DNA of 64,000 nt from Chrysomallon squamiferum (GCA_012295275.1 CM022679.1:14276842-14340841); one strand, 5' to 3'; positions 36,478 to 50,026 are shown, counted from the stretch's first letter. Numbers and translations are program-made. The notes: generated by a model not told the origin, from the sequence alone.

Positions 36478-37401
36478 GTAACTAAGCAATATCTGCCACT
36501 GGGATCAAGGTGGGTTATGTGATAATTTCAAACAAGCTTCAGTCACTGAAATACTCTTGTCATAGACATTTAGAGTTGTGACCAATACAAGCAGCATGAT
36601 CTGAATAAAAAAAACAGTTCATTAATAATTTTTGGCTGTTAATAGTATTGGTATAGATTCTGTTATTGAAGTAAGAACAAAAAATCAATTTATTAATACC
36701 TGTGGCAATTAAATTTAGATAGGAGTTCATGTGGGGATTTTGAGCAAGGTTAGATAATAATTTAAAAACAATTTTTTGAAATAATACAGAGCTCTGAGTT
36801 GCAAGTTCACAATTTTGTGTTGACAGTAAACAATTTTTGTCAACAGTGAATGATTTTGTGTTGACAGTAAACAGTTTTATGTTGACAGTGAACAGCTTTA
36901 GGTTGACATTAAGCAATTCTGAGTTGACAGAGTAAACAATTTTAAGCTGACAGTATTAAAAAGTTATCAGTTGACCTAGTAGACACAATTGTTATCAAAC
37001 ACTAATCAAAGATGATGGTATGTGCTCCCCTGCCTGGAGGAAGAAGTAAATAACAGATAGCTTTCTTCTAACTGATTAGATTTTAAGTATTAGGTGTAGG
37101 TCAGCTTCTTTTCATATAAACAAACAAAAAAAAAACTATTTATAAACAGTGTTTGTATATGTGTATATGTATATGTATGCATGTTTGTATGTTTATATGT
37201 ATATGTATGTATGTATGTGTCTGTATGTATATCTATATCTATATTCATATGTCTATCTGTTACTATATATGTACCTATTTACCTACCTATCTATCTATGT
37301 ATATAATATTATATGTATTTGTGTGTATGTATGTGTTGATTATAATGAGGTTATTTTACATATATAACTGAAGTATTGACTGCAATTAATAATTTCTGCA
37401 G
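36478..37401 (+). other. Intron 11 with degenerate ~22-bp repeat and TATG-rich tract
   Basis: At 36810-36955 the phrase 'tgttgacagtaaacaatttt' recurs about six or seven times with changes. At 37150-37300 there are TATG/TATC tetranucleotide runs. No exon seen. Confidence 0.8.
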
Positions 37402-37598
37402 CTTTATGGACACCAGGAGTTCAGCCATCAAAGTTTACTAAGGCAAGTTTGGAGAGACAGAGCTCTGGAGAAAAAGCTGAACAGAGTCTCAAGGACATTC
37501 CCTCCGTGTGGACACCAGGGGGGAGTCCGGGCGGAGTCCGCAAGACATACAAACCTGTCAAGCTGGACACCTCACACAAACATGTTAAACCTGTTAAG
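37402..37598 (+). CDS. SORBS1: Exon 12: linker exon with two Trp-Thr-Pro-Gly motifs
   Basis: Acceptor taatttctgcag, donor GTTAAG|GTAGAT; 197 nt, phase 1 in, phase 0 out. It reads ALWTPGVQPSKFTKASLERQ, a charged stretch, then SVWTPGGSPGGVRKTYKPVK and a basic end (KHVKPVK). The paired W-T-P-G elements and the Y-K-P-V-K-L tail are the clearest short motifs of the linker. Similar W-[ST]-P stretches are, from memory, found before the SoHo domain in insect CAP proteins; I cannot verify this here. Confidence 0.93.
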
Positions 37599-38075
37599 GT
37601 AGATTTTTGTATTAACTGATTTTTGAATTGTGGAAGTTAAACTGGGGTTTTAGAAATAATTATAGAAGAAATGAGATAGTTTTTTTAAAGTAAAATTGAT
37701 TATTGTAATTTTATTTAATAATAATTTAAAACAAAATTTAAGACATGCTTTCAGTATCTTAGAAGTAATTATAGAAAAGATGTGAAAAGTTATTATTATA
37801 AAAGCAACTGTTGCAATTTATAATAATATCTAAAAAATCTAAAATGCCTATTTAAAATGCAGTTCAGGCATATTTTATTATTTCATTGTTTTACCAATTT
37901 AGTATTTAATTGTATAGATAGTGGACATCTGAATAAATATAGAATATAAACTTTTTTTAAAAGAAAAAGAAAATATTTAAATTCAAAAAATGTTTGCAGA
38001 TCTGAATAAAAACTGTCTTGACAGTTGAATATCGAATACTGAATATTAAAAAAAAAAAATCTCATCTGTTTACAG
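37599..38075 (+). other. Intron 12
   Basis: 477 bp of AT-rich DNA with a poly-A run near 38050. Nothing else seen. Confidence 0.85.
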
Positions 38076-38409
38076 GATATTAAAACTTCAGAAACTTTCG
38101 TTTGGAGTCCAAAACATTCAAAAATAGACGATTCCAAATCTGTTTCAACCACATCATTCACATATCCATCATCATCTGCATCATTACTGACAACAACAAC
38201 AACAGCAGCAACCACGGCATCCACAACGCAGTCTCGCGACTTCACCCCGGCTTCACGCCGAGGTGAACCAACTCGTGTCGGCAACGTCAACGGCACAGCA
38301 CACATGAACGGCAGCATAGACAGCAGCAACGTCTTCAACGAATCGAAAGACGACCTCCACTTACCACCTACACAGAGTCCATATATAACACTGTTACAGA
38401 AAACCAGAG
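38076..38409 (+). CDS. SORBS1: Exon 13: linker exon ending in SPYITLLQKTR
   Basis: Acceptor tctgtttacag, donor CCAGAG|GTGAGC; 334 nt, phase 0 in, phase 1 out. It starts DIKTSETFVWSPKHSKIDD (another W-S-P motif), passes through a Ser/Thr-rich tract with (ACA)n-coded threonines, then an N/G/S-rich part, and ends LPPTQSPYITLLQKTR. That end joins well with exon 15 (EGQIPKGAVYIGK), giving the lead-in to SoHo. GC content is the highest in the window. Confidence 0.92.
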
Positions 38410-39384
38410 GTGAGCAGAGTCAAACGTTTTCTAAAAATCCTTACAACTGTTGATGGACATGTTAGATTTTTTTGCTGTGAAAAGTTCTCATTTTTTAATT
38501 GATTTCAAAAACAGAACTGGGCTATTTTTTTCTGCTTTAAGCATTTTTCTTTTTTTGTTTTGAAATTTGTTGTTATTGTTTTGTTTTAAAAAAAAAATTT
38601 GATTTGCTTAGTTTTTCATTTTATTGTATTGAAAGCAGATTTCTGTTTTTATTTGCTATTTTGGCTATTATTATTTGGTTTAGCTCTGAAAAATCTTGTA
38701 ATTTTAAAAATGATCCTTGTTTATCATAAAAAAAATAAAAATTAAATAAAAAAAAAAATAATAAAAATAATAATAACAATAATAATAATGATGAAATAAA
38801 TTGAAAGAATATTATCCACAAAATTGCACTTGTCAAAAGAGAAAGAAGCTTAAAAATGATTATTATTAAAATATAGAAATCCTGACATATAACTTTGATA
38901 AGTTTATATTTTCATTTTGAGTCTTATACAAATCCATAATAATTATTTTTCAAGAAACCAATTAAGCAAACAACTATAAATAAAATTATAATAATAATAA
39001 CAATAAAAAATAATTAAAATAAATAATAAAAAAACAAATTAATTTATTTATTTATTAGGTATAAACTAATATTAATAATTTTATTTTATTTTATAATTTG
39101 TTTTTCTTTTAATGAACACAAAATGAAATGTTCATTTGACTATAGTAATAATATTAAAATTTCAAATTTAAAAAAAAAAAAATTAAAATGTACAAAAAGA
39201 AGAAGAGAAAAACCTCATTAGTATTTTCTAAACCATTTTCTTGTTAAGTAAACCCTTTTCCTCAGAAAGCTTTAGAATAATATAATAAAACTGAATGTTT
39301 CACAATAATTTCTCAGAAGTGATAACAGGGAAACATTTATGCATTTTTTTTAACAAAAGGTTTTGCATGTGCCTGTTGTTTCAG
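38410..39384 (+). other. Intron 13
   Basis: 975 bp, A/T-rich with AAT runs (about 38735-38790 and 38990-39035). No exon seen. Confidence 0.83.
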
Positions 39385-39438
39385 AAAATGAAAATCTTGA
39401 TGACATCAGATTAGATGCTCCTATAATGGTGAAAGATG
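39385..39438 (+). CDS. SORBS1: Exon 14: 54-nt cassette exon
   Basis: Acceptor gttgtttcag, donor AAAGATG|GTAAGG; 18 codons (ENENLDDIRLDAPIMVKD), phase 1-1, acidic. It interrupts the motif formed by exons 13 and 15, which read continuously if it is skipped, so it is a good candidate for an alternative exon. Confidence 0.83.
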
Positions 39439-42400
39439 GTAAGGTGTTTGGAATGGGAAATCTCTGTCTGTGTTTTAGGCTTTGTGTTGTCTTTTTTTTT
39501 TCTTTTTCTTTTTAACAGCAATGCTTAGTAACATGATCTGAACATTTTGCAGCAAACAAAAACAAAACATTCAATTGGGGTGGAGTGTGTATAACAATGT
39601 CCCCTGGATTTTTCTGACTTGGGTTCTTGTGGGGTTTATTTCTAATTAAGTTGATTTTAATTTTTAGAGTTTAATATATACCATGTTGATGGTGCCTGAC
39701 CTTTTCTGAAATTCCAGAACCATTGATTAAAAACTATTTTTCTTTTAAAATTTATAATAGTGTTTAATATTGAAGGATATTCCCCAAGTATTCATATTTG
39801 ATTCACCTGATAATTTTAATTATACTGAAGGATATATTTCTTTTATAATTTATAAAAATCTTATTTTATTTAATGATATTAAAATATTTAATAATTTTAT
39901 TATTATTTTTATTTTATATATATATATATATATTAATAAAAATAGAATTTTTGTGTAGCAAAAACTTAGAGTTATTTCCCCTGTCATCAGTAAACATATG
40001 TCAGTGCAATGTTTTCTTTCTAAAACAAGAAAGTATTAAATTGAAATTAACAATGATAATGAAGATGATGATGAATATTATTATTATTATTTTCCAACTG
40101 AACATTTTGCATTCTTTAAATGAAATTACAAAAAGAAACAATTTTTCAACAATGTTTTATGCTGCAAAATGTACTTGTCTGTTTTGCTAATAAATTATTT
40201 TTTCAGTGAGACTAATATCAATAGTTTTGAAAAAAGGCAACAGTTGATTTTTGTTTTATCTGGTTTTAACTCAAAACAACTAAAATATGTGGCATTTTAT
40301 TACAGATTTTAACAATATTAATGATTAAACTTTAGTTTTATATTGTATTTAACATTTTTATTAGTTTTTAACAATTTTTTAACATTTAATTTACATTTCA
40401 TTTATGTTTTATTACAGTTAATGTTCTGAATTATCATTTCAGTTAACTAACATAATTTATATATTTTGTATTTTGTATTTTGTTTGTTAATGAATGCTAT
40501 TATAATAACATGTGGGTTGCTGGTTCATATTTGTAGTACTGCAGATTGCTAATAAATGTTGTACACATTATAAATATATATATATGTGTCTGTTATTTGA
40601 AGATATCTGTTAATAGTAATATTTCAGTGATTATGAGAGCTTAATGCAAATTGGTTAACTTTAGAAGTGATATGATATTAATTTTTAATTGACTCAATAC
40701 AAATCTGAGGAGATACAATCAATAAGATTGATGCTGTCTTACAGCCAAGCAAATACAGAGTCACCGTGAATAAAAATAAAAACAATAAAGTATTAATAAA
40801 ATAAGTAAAAAATAAATTAACATAAATAAAACATAAAAAACCCACAACTAAAGGAAAGGAAACTGTGATTTAGTAAAATGATTTTGGTAAAGTAATCATC
40901 CCTCAGATCAAAGGAAAATATTTTAAAAGAATAAATATTTATTTCTTATTTTAACTTCAAATATATATATATATATAAATATATATGGGGTGGTCCAAAA
41001 GTAGGTGGACAGTAAATGATAACATTTATTTTGAGATTATCTGAAAAGAATGTAGATTAAATTTAAATAACTCTAGCTATAAAATTTTAAATAATATAGC
41101 ACAAATAACATAGTTATAATGAACACCATTGTAATATTATAAGCCTAACCCACATACTGTCCACCTACTTTTGGACCACCCTGTATATATATATATATAT
41201 ATATTTGAAATTAAAATAAGAAATAAAAATTATTCTTTCAAAATATGTTTTAGGTTTTACTGTCAGAAATAGAAACATATTTGTCATATAGATTATTAAT
41301 ACTCTATATAACAAAACAAAACCTTTTAAAGAATACTTTTGTTTTAATTTTTTAAATCATAGATGTCATTGTTATTTACATAATTAACTTGTTTATACAT
41401 TACCTAACAATAACTTCTGCAGGTAGATGGTGTACGGAATTTTTCTTATATATAACTTTATAATATTCATATATTATATGTTTTCTACAGTGTTTATTAA
41501 TAATATTATTTTGTGTTTAATGAATTTGATTTCATTACAATGGAAGTAATTATTTAAAACTTACTTTGTATTAGTAGAATGAAGTATTAATTAGAAAATG
41601 TGTAGTTATTCTCAAAAGCGTGTAATGTCATTCTCTCTCTCTTTCTGTTTATCTCAATCTCTTTCTTCTCTATCTCTCTCTCTCATAGAAACATGCACAC
41701 ACACACAAATAGAAACACATATATAACCAAATTATCTGTTTCAACTGTAAATATTAAGTTTTCATAACAGAGTTCTTATCTGACAATTTTTCCTTTATAT
41801 TATTTATTATTATTTTTCTTTTTTCAATAAGGTATCAGTGACAGTGAAAAATTTAAAAATATATATATATATATATTTATATATTTTGTCAGGGTATATT
41901 ATTTTTAATGTAATTTTTTACCATAACATTTTGGTTTGTTAATATCACAGTAAAATATATATATATTTTAATTTGAATTAATAGTTATAATTGTTTTACA
42001 TTTTAACAGTAAAGAGACAAAATTAATTTATAAATATAAATATATAATATTATCACACATTTAAAATATTCATACTATAAAAAATATAGATTTATGTTTT
42101 TATTTTATTTTCTCTTTCTTTTTTTTATTTCATTAATATTTTTTCTCTCTCTCTCTCTTTCAGTTTTTCTTTTTCTTCCTTTTCTTTCTCTATATAGGAT
42201 ATAACGCTTTTAGAGTTTGCTGCTAATTGCTTTGGTACTGTTTTCAAAAAACATTAGAAAAAGCTTAATTCAGTTGTTTATAAAGCAAGAAGATATTTCG
42301 TATTACATAATACTTTTTTTTCTATGCTATGCCTTTAAAAATAAACATCAAAATGATATAGGCAAAAATATCAGCTTAGTATCTATTGATACTTGTATCT

Positions 42401-42698
42401 GTATGTGTGCATATGTAAGTATAGCTAAAGACACAAAACACACACACACATACACACACACACACACTCTCAAACATACAGAAATACACAGATATACACA
42501 GACACACAGAAAAACATATATCCATCCATCCATCTGTCCATCCATATTTACCTATCAACAAACAGAGCCAAAAGAACCAGCTTTTAACATAGCATAATTG
42601 TCACAATCTTTTGTATAATTACTATAGAAACCTCATTCATTAAATAAAACTGATATTTAACACAAGAGCAGATCTCACTGAACTAATTATTTTTCCAG
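39439..42698 (+). other. Intron 14 (3.3 kb) carrying a MITE
   Basis: Very AT-rich. It holds the MITE at 40986-41183, several (TA)n tracts next to it and near 41860-41965, a CT-rich stretch at 41632-41690 and 42142-42190, and CA/CATC repeats at 42430-42550. No exon seen. Confidence 0.82.
40986..41183. mobile_element. 198-bp MITE, probably Tc1/mariner-type, with 27-bp perfect inverted ends
   Basis: Left end GGGTGGTCCAAAAGTAGGTG + GACAGTA at 40988-41014 is the exact reverse complement of 41155-41181. The two outermost bases differ (TG left, CA on the complementary right end). Both ends abut TA inside TATATA tracts, consistent with TA target-site duplication. The 140-bp interior has no open frame, so it is non-autonomous. 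The superfamily assignment is inference from the TA target and the ends. Confidence 0.88.
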
Positions 42699-42895
42699 AA
42701 GGACAGATACCTAAAGGAGCCGTGTACATTGGCAAAAAGGAGACTGTAGAAGGAGACAAGAAATACACAGACTCCTACTATGTTCAGCCAACCCAAGAAG
42801 AAACATCAACAACAACAGTTATTGAAGCTAAGCCCAAAATATACGAAGGAATTGGCCCTGTTGATAATGATGGGCTTCCACTGGGATTTAGAAAG
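42699..42895 (+). CDS. SORBS1: Exon 15: conserved lead-in to the sorbin-homology domain
   Basis: Acceptor ttatttttccag, donor AGAAAG|GTCTGT; 197 nt, phase 1 in, phase 0 out. It reads EGQIPKGAVYIGKKETVEGD, then KKYTDSYYVQPTQEE, a Thr run, and IYEGIGPVDNDGLPLGFRK. The G-I-G-P-V-D-x-x-G-[LI]-P element directly precedes the W-Y-K-x-M-F core in SORBS SoHo domains, as the next exon shows here. This is one of the strongest family assignments in the window. Confidence 0.95.
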
Positions 42896-43496
42896 GTCTG
42901 TACTTACAAAGATTATTGAATCTATCTAGCTTTCTGTCTGTATTTGATTATACTGATTATATAATGTAGATATCAAGACCAGAGATTCAGCACATGATGC
43001 TTAAAACACTTACAAAATGCTGTTTCAGATGTTATTATAACTGGCAGATTTTAATTAGAGATAATATTTCATAAATACATTAAAATAATTAATGATGTGT
43101 GTTTTTGTACAGTTGTAGTGTATCAAACATGTACAGATATTCTAAATAGATACAAGCAGCAGAGTTAATAAATGTTTTTTTCATAATCTCTCTGGTATAT
43201 AAATAACTATGCTACAAATGTTACCAAGAGTCTGTGGATTCACTGGAAATTAAATTGATTTATATGATGAATAAAATGTCAAAATTTAGATGTTTCACCA
43301 TTTTAATAATAGTAGATCAAACTATTAATTAAATACCTCAAATTAACCATTACCCATTCTACTATTACCCTGTTTGTGACATTAAGCATGTATGTATTTC
43401 ACACACGTGATATAAACCATGGTATAGGATAAAGATGTGGATACAGATGTTATACCACAGATGGTTTTATACTGTATTGTATGGGTTTTTTTTCAG
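42896..43496 (+). other. Intron 15
   Basis: 601 bp, AT-rich; no repeats or exons of note. Confidence 0.85.
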
Positions 43497-43572
43497 AATG
43501 TTGATGAGAAGAAACAACATGAATGGTACAAACAGATGTTCAAGACACTTCACAAAACGGACAAGAAAGAAG
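43497..43572 (+). CDS. SORBS1: Exon 16: core of the sorbin-homology (SoHo) domain
   Basis: Acceptor tttttttcag, donor AAAGAAG|GTAAGA; 76 nt, phase 0 in, phase 1 out. It encodes NVDEKKQHEWYKQMFKTLHK followed by TDKKE. W-Y-K-x-M-F-K-x-[IL]-H is the SoHo hallmark of SORBS1/ponsin, SORBS2/ArgBP2 and vinexin, the region that binds flotillin in CAP. All hallmark residues are present. Confidence 0.96.
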
Positions 43573-46000
43573 GTAAGAGTGACATTTCTATTATGTAAAC
43601 GTTCGTTACAGATCATTAATTAATTAATTAGTACGATGTGGTCTTTGATGTTTACCTGTGCTGTTTTCTCAGGTGTGTTTTATACAGTGCCTCATTGGCT
43701 TTGTTGTTGTGTGATTTCATGAATTCATATGTTCATTTTCACTTTCTGTAAGGAAGAAATTCATCAATATAGATACAAATTATATCAAGGCAAAATAAAC
43801 AAATAAATAAGTTTATGTACACAGAGATATAAACTCATGGCTATATTCACAAATATATGGAAACAGATACAGCTACACACACAAATTGATATATTCACAA
43901 ATACATATATTAGAACATATACAGGAGTATAGTATTTGTCTATAAAATCTGATTAATCAGACATTTTTCTTGATGATATTGTGGTTATTTCTAAAAATGC
44001 AATCAGTTTCTGAAAATGTTTGTTCATCCTCTGAAAATACATTTGTATAGGGCATACAAAACAGAAACTAATCAGTAATGGTTAGCAATAGATGATGTAG
44101 ATGTCTAACATCTCCCTAGATACTTCTGACAAGCTTTTCATTTCTTAACTACAAATGAGATATTACCACAGAATAGCAAACAAATGGAACTAGGGAAAAA
44201 AAATCTAGATAATACCCAGGAACTGCACTGGACTTTGATTATGATAAACAAGAGATACTGTTAAAGTTCAGTATATTCTGCATTCTAATATACATAGGGT
44301 ACTGCAGGTACAGGGAAATTAAAATTGAATGGGAATCACTGAAGAAACCCAACAGTTTAAAATAAACACTTTGTCACTGTGGGTTCTTGTAGCTGTGTTT
44401 GCCATCCAAACATAAAACTCATTTGAGTCATCACTGACCATTTAGACACCAAACTGTTCTTTGACCATGGTCAAACATTGACCACTGGTCATTTGTTTAG
44501 ATTGTCACATGCAGTTCATACTTGCTTAAAGGATCAAGTTGTCTTAGCAGACTTTGAAATGACTGTTAAAATAACTTGGCCATCTTGGTCTCAAGCAAAT
44601 GTTTATAGACACTGGCTTTGGAAATGCTGTTTGTTTTTTTGTCCTTTACTTTGTTTTTGAAGGCAAGAAAATTTTAAAAGTTTTAAATCGTTTGAGGATT
44701 ACAGAGATTGCCATTGATCAAGTGCAGTATGATTTAATATTTTTGTTATTTATATGTTTTAGTATTGAAATATTTGGAAAAATTTGGATGTGCTTAACCT
44801 ATTTGTAATTTATAATAAACATCTATATATGTCTGTATATGTGAAATGATGATGTATATTTATTATGGATTATATGGTCATTATTAAAGTTAAATATTTG
44901 TTTAACAAAATATACTTACCTTTAGCTTCATTAATATGAAAGCTTTATAAGTATTTATCCTGTTATTATATAAATCAGTGTAATAATAATAAGTCTGCTT
45001 TGCTTTATGTCAATCATAATACTTTAAAACCCAACCACATTAAGTAAACACTAATTTTTCTTCATCATATTTCACCTAATTAACATAGTTTTAAAGACAA
45101 CACATTATAAATAAATATAAACCTCAGATATTAGATTTGTCCATGTAATTAATACAAGTGATGTGTTATATATCTAATATTGCACAGGTTGATTAAACCC
45201 ACACTGTGACATGCACTATATATGTATATGTCAGTGTGCTTTGTTATTACACACAGTTTTCACAAGTTCTTGATCTCTGGTTAAACAAGTCTTTAGACAG
45301 GATCATGTGTTTAATTTTCCTGCCACTGTCTGAAACTTTCCAGTCATTTTGTGTAGGCAAGTTTCATGTATGTTGGTTCACTGATGATAGCACCTTCTTT
45401 GTTCATAGATACAGTTATTGATACAGTTCAGCACTGGTGATTTACATAACATTCATTAAACCCGCTTTCATCTTTATATATCAGTCAAAGTAATGTAAAA
45501 TGATAACAAATAAATACATTTAAAAACGAAGAAGAAAAAGAAAAGAAAAACAAAAAGAATCTTAACATTTGCAAAATTGCCAAATTTTGAATTAAGTGTC
45601 TAATATGTAAGACTAACTCATAATTGTATAATTAATAGTTACAGGAAAATAATAATAATTTTGACACACACATGTACATAATTTAAATATTTGTTAACAA
45701 TTCAGTAACAGTTAAATTATTAAATTTAAAAAAAAAATGATAAGGATTTTAAATTTTAATAATATTTTAGTAATATTTAAATACATTTTTTCAAAAAAAA
45801 AAAAAAAGACTCGTTTACATTGACATTTTATTTTTTTTATATTTTTGCTCACAAAATGATTTTGGGTTAGCTAAACATGAATTTTATTTTAAATCAAATA
45901 TTAAAAAAAACAACAAATGTTTTGAACCATTTAGAAATTTAATCTCACCATTGTGGTGACAAAATTTCAGATCTCATTCCTTGTGAAACATTTTTTCCAG
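43573..46000 (+). other. Intron 16
   Basis: 2.4 kb. AT-rich, with a somewhat more complex stretch at 44370-44700 that has short open frames but no splice-compatible coding signal. An alternative acceptor lies at 45970. Confidence 0.8.
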
Positions 46001-46048
46001 ACATACTCGGAATAAACCAACTCATTGACTCCATATTTGAGGATGCAG
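46001..46048 (+). CDS. SORBS1: Exon 17: 48-nt cassette exon in the SoHo region
   Basis: Acceptor cattttttccag, donor GATGCAG|GTGCTT; 16 codons (DILGINQLIDSIFEDA), phase 1-1. More hydrophobic than its neighbours and plausibly helical. A second AG (AATTTCAG, ending 45970) would add ten in-frame codons with no stop. Present only by splice and phase evidence. Confidence 0.82.
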
Positions 46049-49000
46049 GTGCTTATACTGTTATACATTGTTCTAACACTGCATGATACAGTAGATGTGT
46101 GCACGTCACACTAATTGTCCTCACAGACTGAGTCTTTAATGTATACAAAACACGTCAAAGACTGAGTCACTGAAATCTTAATTTTTATTTTTATTTTTTT
46201 TAATTTTTGGTCCTTTTGTTATTATTGCTATTATTATTTAGTTTTTGTTTTTATTAAGATTTTATTTTATTTATTTTTTTTTTCATTTTATTGGAACTAA
46301 ATAATAATAATAAAAAAAGTAGTAATGATTAAATATTCATTTTTAATCAAATTAAATTTTGATTAAATTTAAAACGCAAAAGAAAGAAATGAAAACCAAA
46401 CCAAATATTTCACATAAAGGATTTAATAATAAGCTTAAAAATAAATTATCAGTATTATTTTCTGAAATTATTTAAAAAAAAAAAAAAAAAAAAAAATAAT
46501 ATTTAAAAAAAAAAAACATAACCCTCCAAAAAAACAAAAACAAAACAAAAAATAAAATCATACATAATCATTAATCAGATTTTAAGAAACATAAAAAAAG
46601 TAATCATTGATAAATGCATTAATTTTTCATTTCAAAAAGTTTTTTTTTTTTTTTTTTCTTTCATTAATATATTTTGTACTGCATGATGTCTGTTGAATAT
46701 ATAATAAAATCACCGATTTTCCATTTCTGATTTTTTTCACTGTCAGACCCTTTTTTCCATTCTACTGACATTTTGTCTACTTGTCATACAGAGTAATTTA
46801 TTTTAAAATGTTTCCCATCCTTCTTCCTTTCATCATTTAGAGAAATAATTTATACTTTTTTACCTTTTTTCTCTTTTTTTATAGAGATTTCATGTTCAGA
46901 CATTTGCATTAACCCATTTTTAAAAATGTTTACCATCTGTCTTCCTTTTGTCATGTAGATACATTTGTATGAACTTGTTATATATAGAGAAGAGTTATTA
47001 AAGTTATTTAAAAACACATTGTTAAATAAAACATTTCTTTCTTTCATTCTGTGAACTCAATTTATTATCATTATCATTATTCAGAGAAATTTCTGTTTTA
47101 ATTCACATACATTATGAAATTTAGACATTCATATTAATATTACTCTTAATCGTATGTAATATTCATTACATTTGATCATTTACAATTTATAAACTCCTTG
47201 CAGTCTCATTATCATTATTTCAGATGTAGGCACATTATTACATAATCATCATAGATAAAAAGAACATTATATTTTTGAAATATTAATTCACGTAATATAT
47301 TTATAAGTTTATTTTTCATTGAAATATCCTACCATTAAAAAACCTTCAGAGAGTAACAATAATAAATAATTTAAAAGGAGCTACTTTGCCAGTTAATAAA
47401 ACATTCCATCAACAGTGTATTGATCGTAATACAACATTGCAGACAAACAAAATGGAAGTTATGTTGGTAAACATGATATACAGTATTATCTTCCCTGCAT
47501 GTATGTAAAAATAAAGCTGAGAATGCTGCCTTTTATATTCAGTTTAAGTAAATGTTTTTCATTATTATTTTTAATTAATTTATTAATTAATGCTTGCATT
47601 GCATCATTCATAAAGGCTATAAGACACCAGTATAAAAGTTAATACTTTCTGAGCACATCTGTTGTTGTCTTTTTCAAATATCTTTTGTGTTTGTTTGTTT
47701 AAATTTTGTTAAAATGTTTTGTTTAAAATTGCAAACTATTTTATTTGTTATTTCAATTGATTTAGAATCATTTCACATTCAATTTAAGTTGTTGCTTTAA
47801 TTTGTTATATTGTTTATAAACTGTTTTGTCATTTCTGTGAATCATTTATTCATTTATTTGTTCAGTTGTTATTGATTCATTTGTTATATAAGCAATAATT
47901 TTTTATTTTCATTTCAGCTTGCTCTTTATGTAAAATGTATTTTTTCATACTAAACATTTATTTATTTAAACACCTTATTAATTAATTAATTATCATTATT
48001 ATTTTATAGCTTGATGGTTTATATTTTAAGGAGAAATTGAAAACATTTAAAGATGTTTTAATTATTGGTTTCAATTTTAAAATTTCAAATGAGTAATTTC
48101 TCAGTTAATTTATTTATTAACATAGTTCTTTTTTAAACTCCAGATTAATGAAATTATAAATTAAATTTTTGATGTTACTTATTAAGAGTTTGTTTTGATT
48201 AAACTTTGTAGAATAAAATATAATTCAATTTATTTAATTAGAACAATATTAAAAATACAAAAAAATAAATAAATAAATAAATAAATAAAACCAAAACAAC
48301 AAAGAGAAGACAGTGTTGCATATTTAATTGAACAATTAATCAATCAGTATTCTTTTCAGAACAAATATTATTATTGTTTAAATTATATTTCAGTATATCT
48401 TTCTTCTCATATAGTTAAAAAAATCAACAAAATAAAAGGAACATTTATTTAAAATTAATATTTTTTATTCATACTTATAGCAAGCAATTTAATGTTTGAT
48501 ACAAAAACACTTTTAATATTTAATATTTTTAAAAATGTTACATTAGAACTTAACAAAAAAGTATTTTAAGAACATTTAGAAATATTGATTTCTTTCGCTC
48601 AAACTTAAAATAAACAATTTTAATAAATAAAATTTTAAAAACAATTACATATATTTTCTTTTGATCACACTTACTATAAAAAAAAGTTTTTAAAAATTTT
48701 AAAATCTTGCACAACAATTACAAATACAGTTTTCTTTTTTGATGATAAAACAATTATAATATTTTAACATTTTTAAAAAAAAAAAAAAAAAAAAAAATGT
48801 TTTCTTTCATTCATACTTAAAATAAACAATTTTAATATTTAAATTTATTAAAACATTTATCCAAACAATCACAAATCATAATTTTTTCTTTCTTTCATGC
48901 ACACAGTAAAAGATTTGGGTAAGGTTGTCAGTAGAAAAGTGACTTACCATCTAGGAATGTGGCTTACATTAATTACTCAGAATACCACAAATAATTACAT

Positions 49001-49275
49001 GTATCAGTTAATGTAGCTTTATTTATTTACCACCAGCTTGTATTTATTATGTATACTTATATTTGTTTAACATGTTACAGTAGCATGTCTATGTGTATTC
49101 TGTTTAAATAATTTTGTTATTATTAATTGTCTGATTATTTAAAAATATATTTATGTTGACTGTTTATAAAATAACTGAGAATGGGGTGTGAATGCAGATT
49201 CAAAAAAATGTAATATATGTAACAGTTAATTGTTTTGTGTGATTTGAGCTTTATTTAATTGTTTATGAATGTAAA

Positions 49276-49306
<31 letters not shown>

Positions 49307-50026
49307 GTAATTCTAATATTTATAATAATAAAAATAACAACAGCAACAATAATAATAATTCTAACACTGTAAAATTATAAATTTAGCTACATTAAAATAT
49401 TATTTATAACTGACCCACAATTTTTAAAACAACAAAATTAAAAAAAAAAAGTTAAGAAAAAATTACCTTAATACTAAAATATATTTTTGAATAACAGTAA
49501 TTTAAAACTGAAAGAATTTAAATTTTATTAGTGTAATTTAATTTAATTATATATTAGATAAAATTACAGTTTCAATTAAATTTTTCTTCTTTTTTAAAAA
49601 TAAATGAAAGAAGCAATTAATGTTTAAAAAGATTTAATCACAAAATCTACAGTATTTTTGAACATCAAATTAGGATAATTACATTTTCTAAATTAATAAT
49701 GAAAGTAATAAAATAAATAAATACATAAAATCAAATAATGTAACAAAAATAATTTTATAAAGAATGTAATAATAATAATAATAATAATAATAACAGTAAC
49801 AGTAACAGTAATAACAACAACAATAATATCATCATCAACAGTAGCAAGAGCAGCATCACCATCAACAACAACAACAACAACAACAAAGGAATAAAAATAT
49901 ATCTATATTAATATCATGTTCTTTATATAGTGTTAATTATGAGTATGTCAAAGTTCAATCATTACGGAACTGTTAGCTACAGAACCTAGAACAGCTCTCA
50001 ATAGTTATGGACGTTGTTCCTTTCAG
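46049..50026 (+). other. Intron 17 (4 kb)
   Basis: Very AT-rich with poly-A/T tracts (46471-46495, 46640-46658, 48775-48798), AAT runs (49278-49306, 49768-49796) and AAC runs near 49862-49886. No exon seen. Confidence 0.83.

Noticed and set aside
37883-38338. 151-codon minus-strand open frame
   Set aside because: Shadow of exon 13, extending into intron.
44478-44808. Short open frames in a more complex stretch of intron 16
   Set aside because: No splice sites in a compatible phase, and the translation resembles no family I know.
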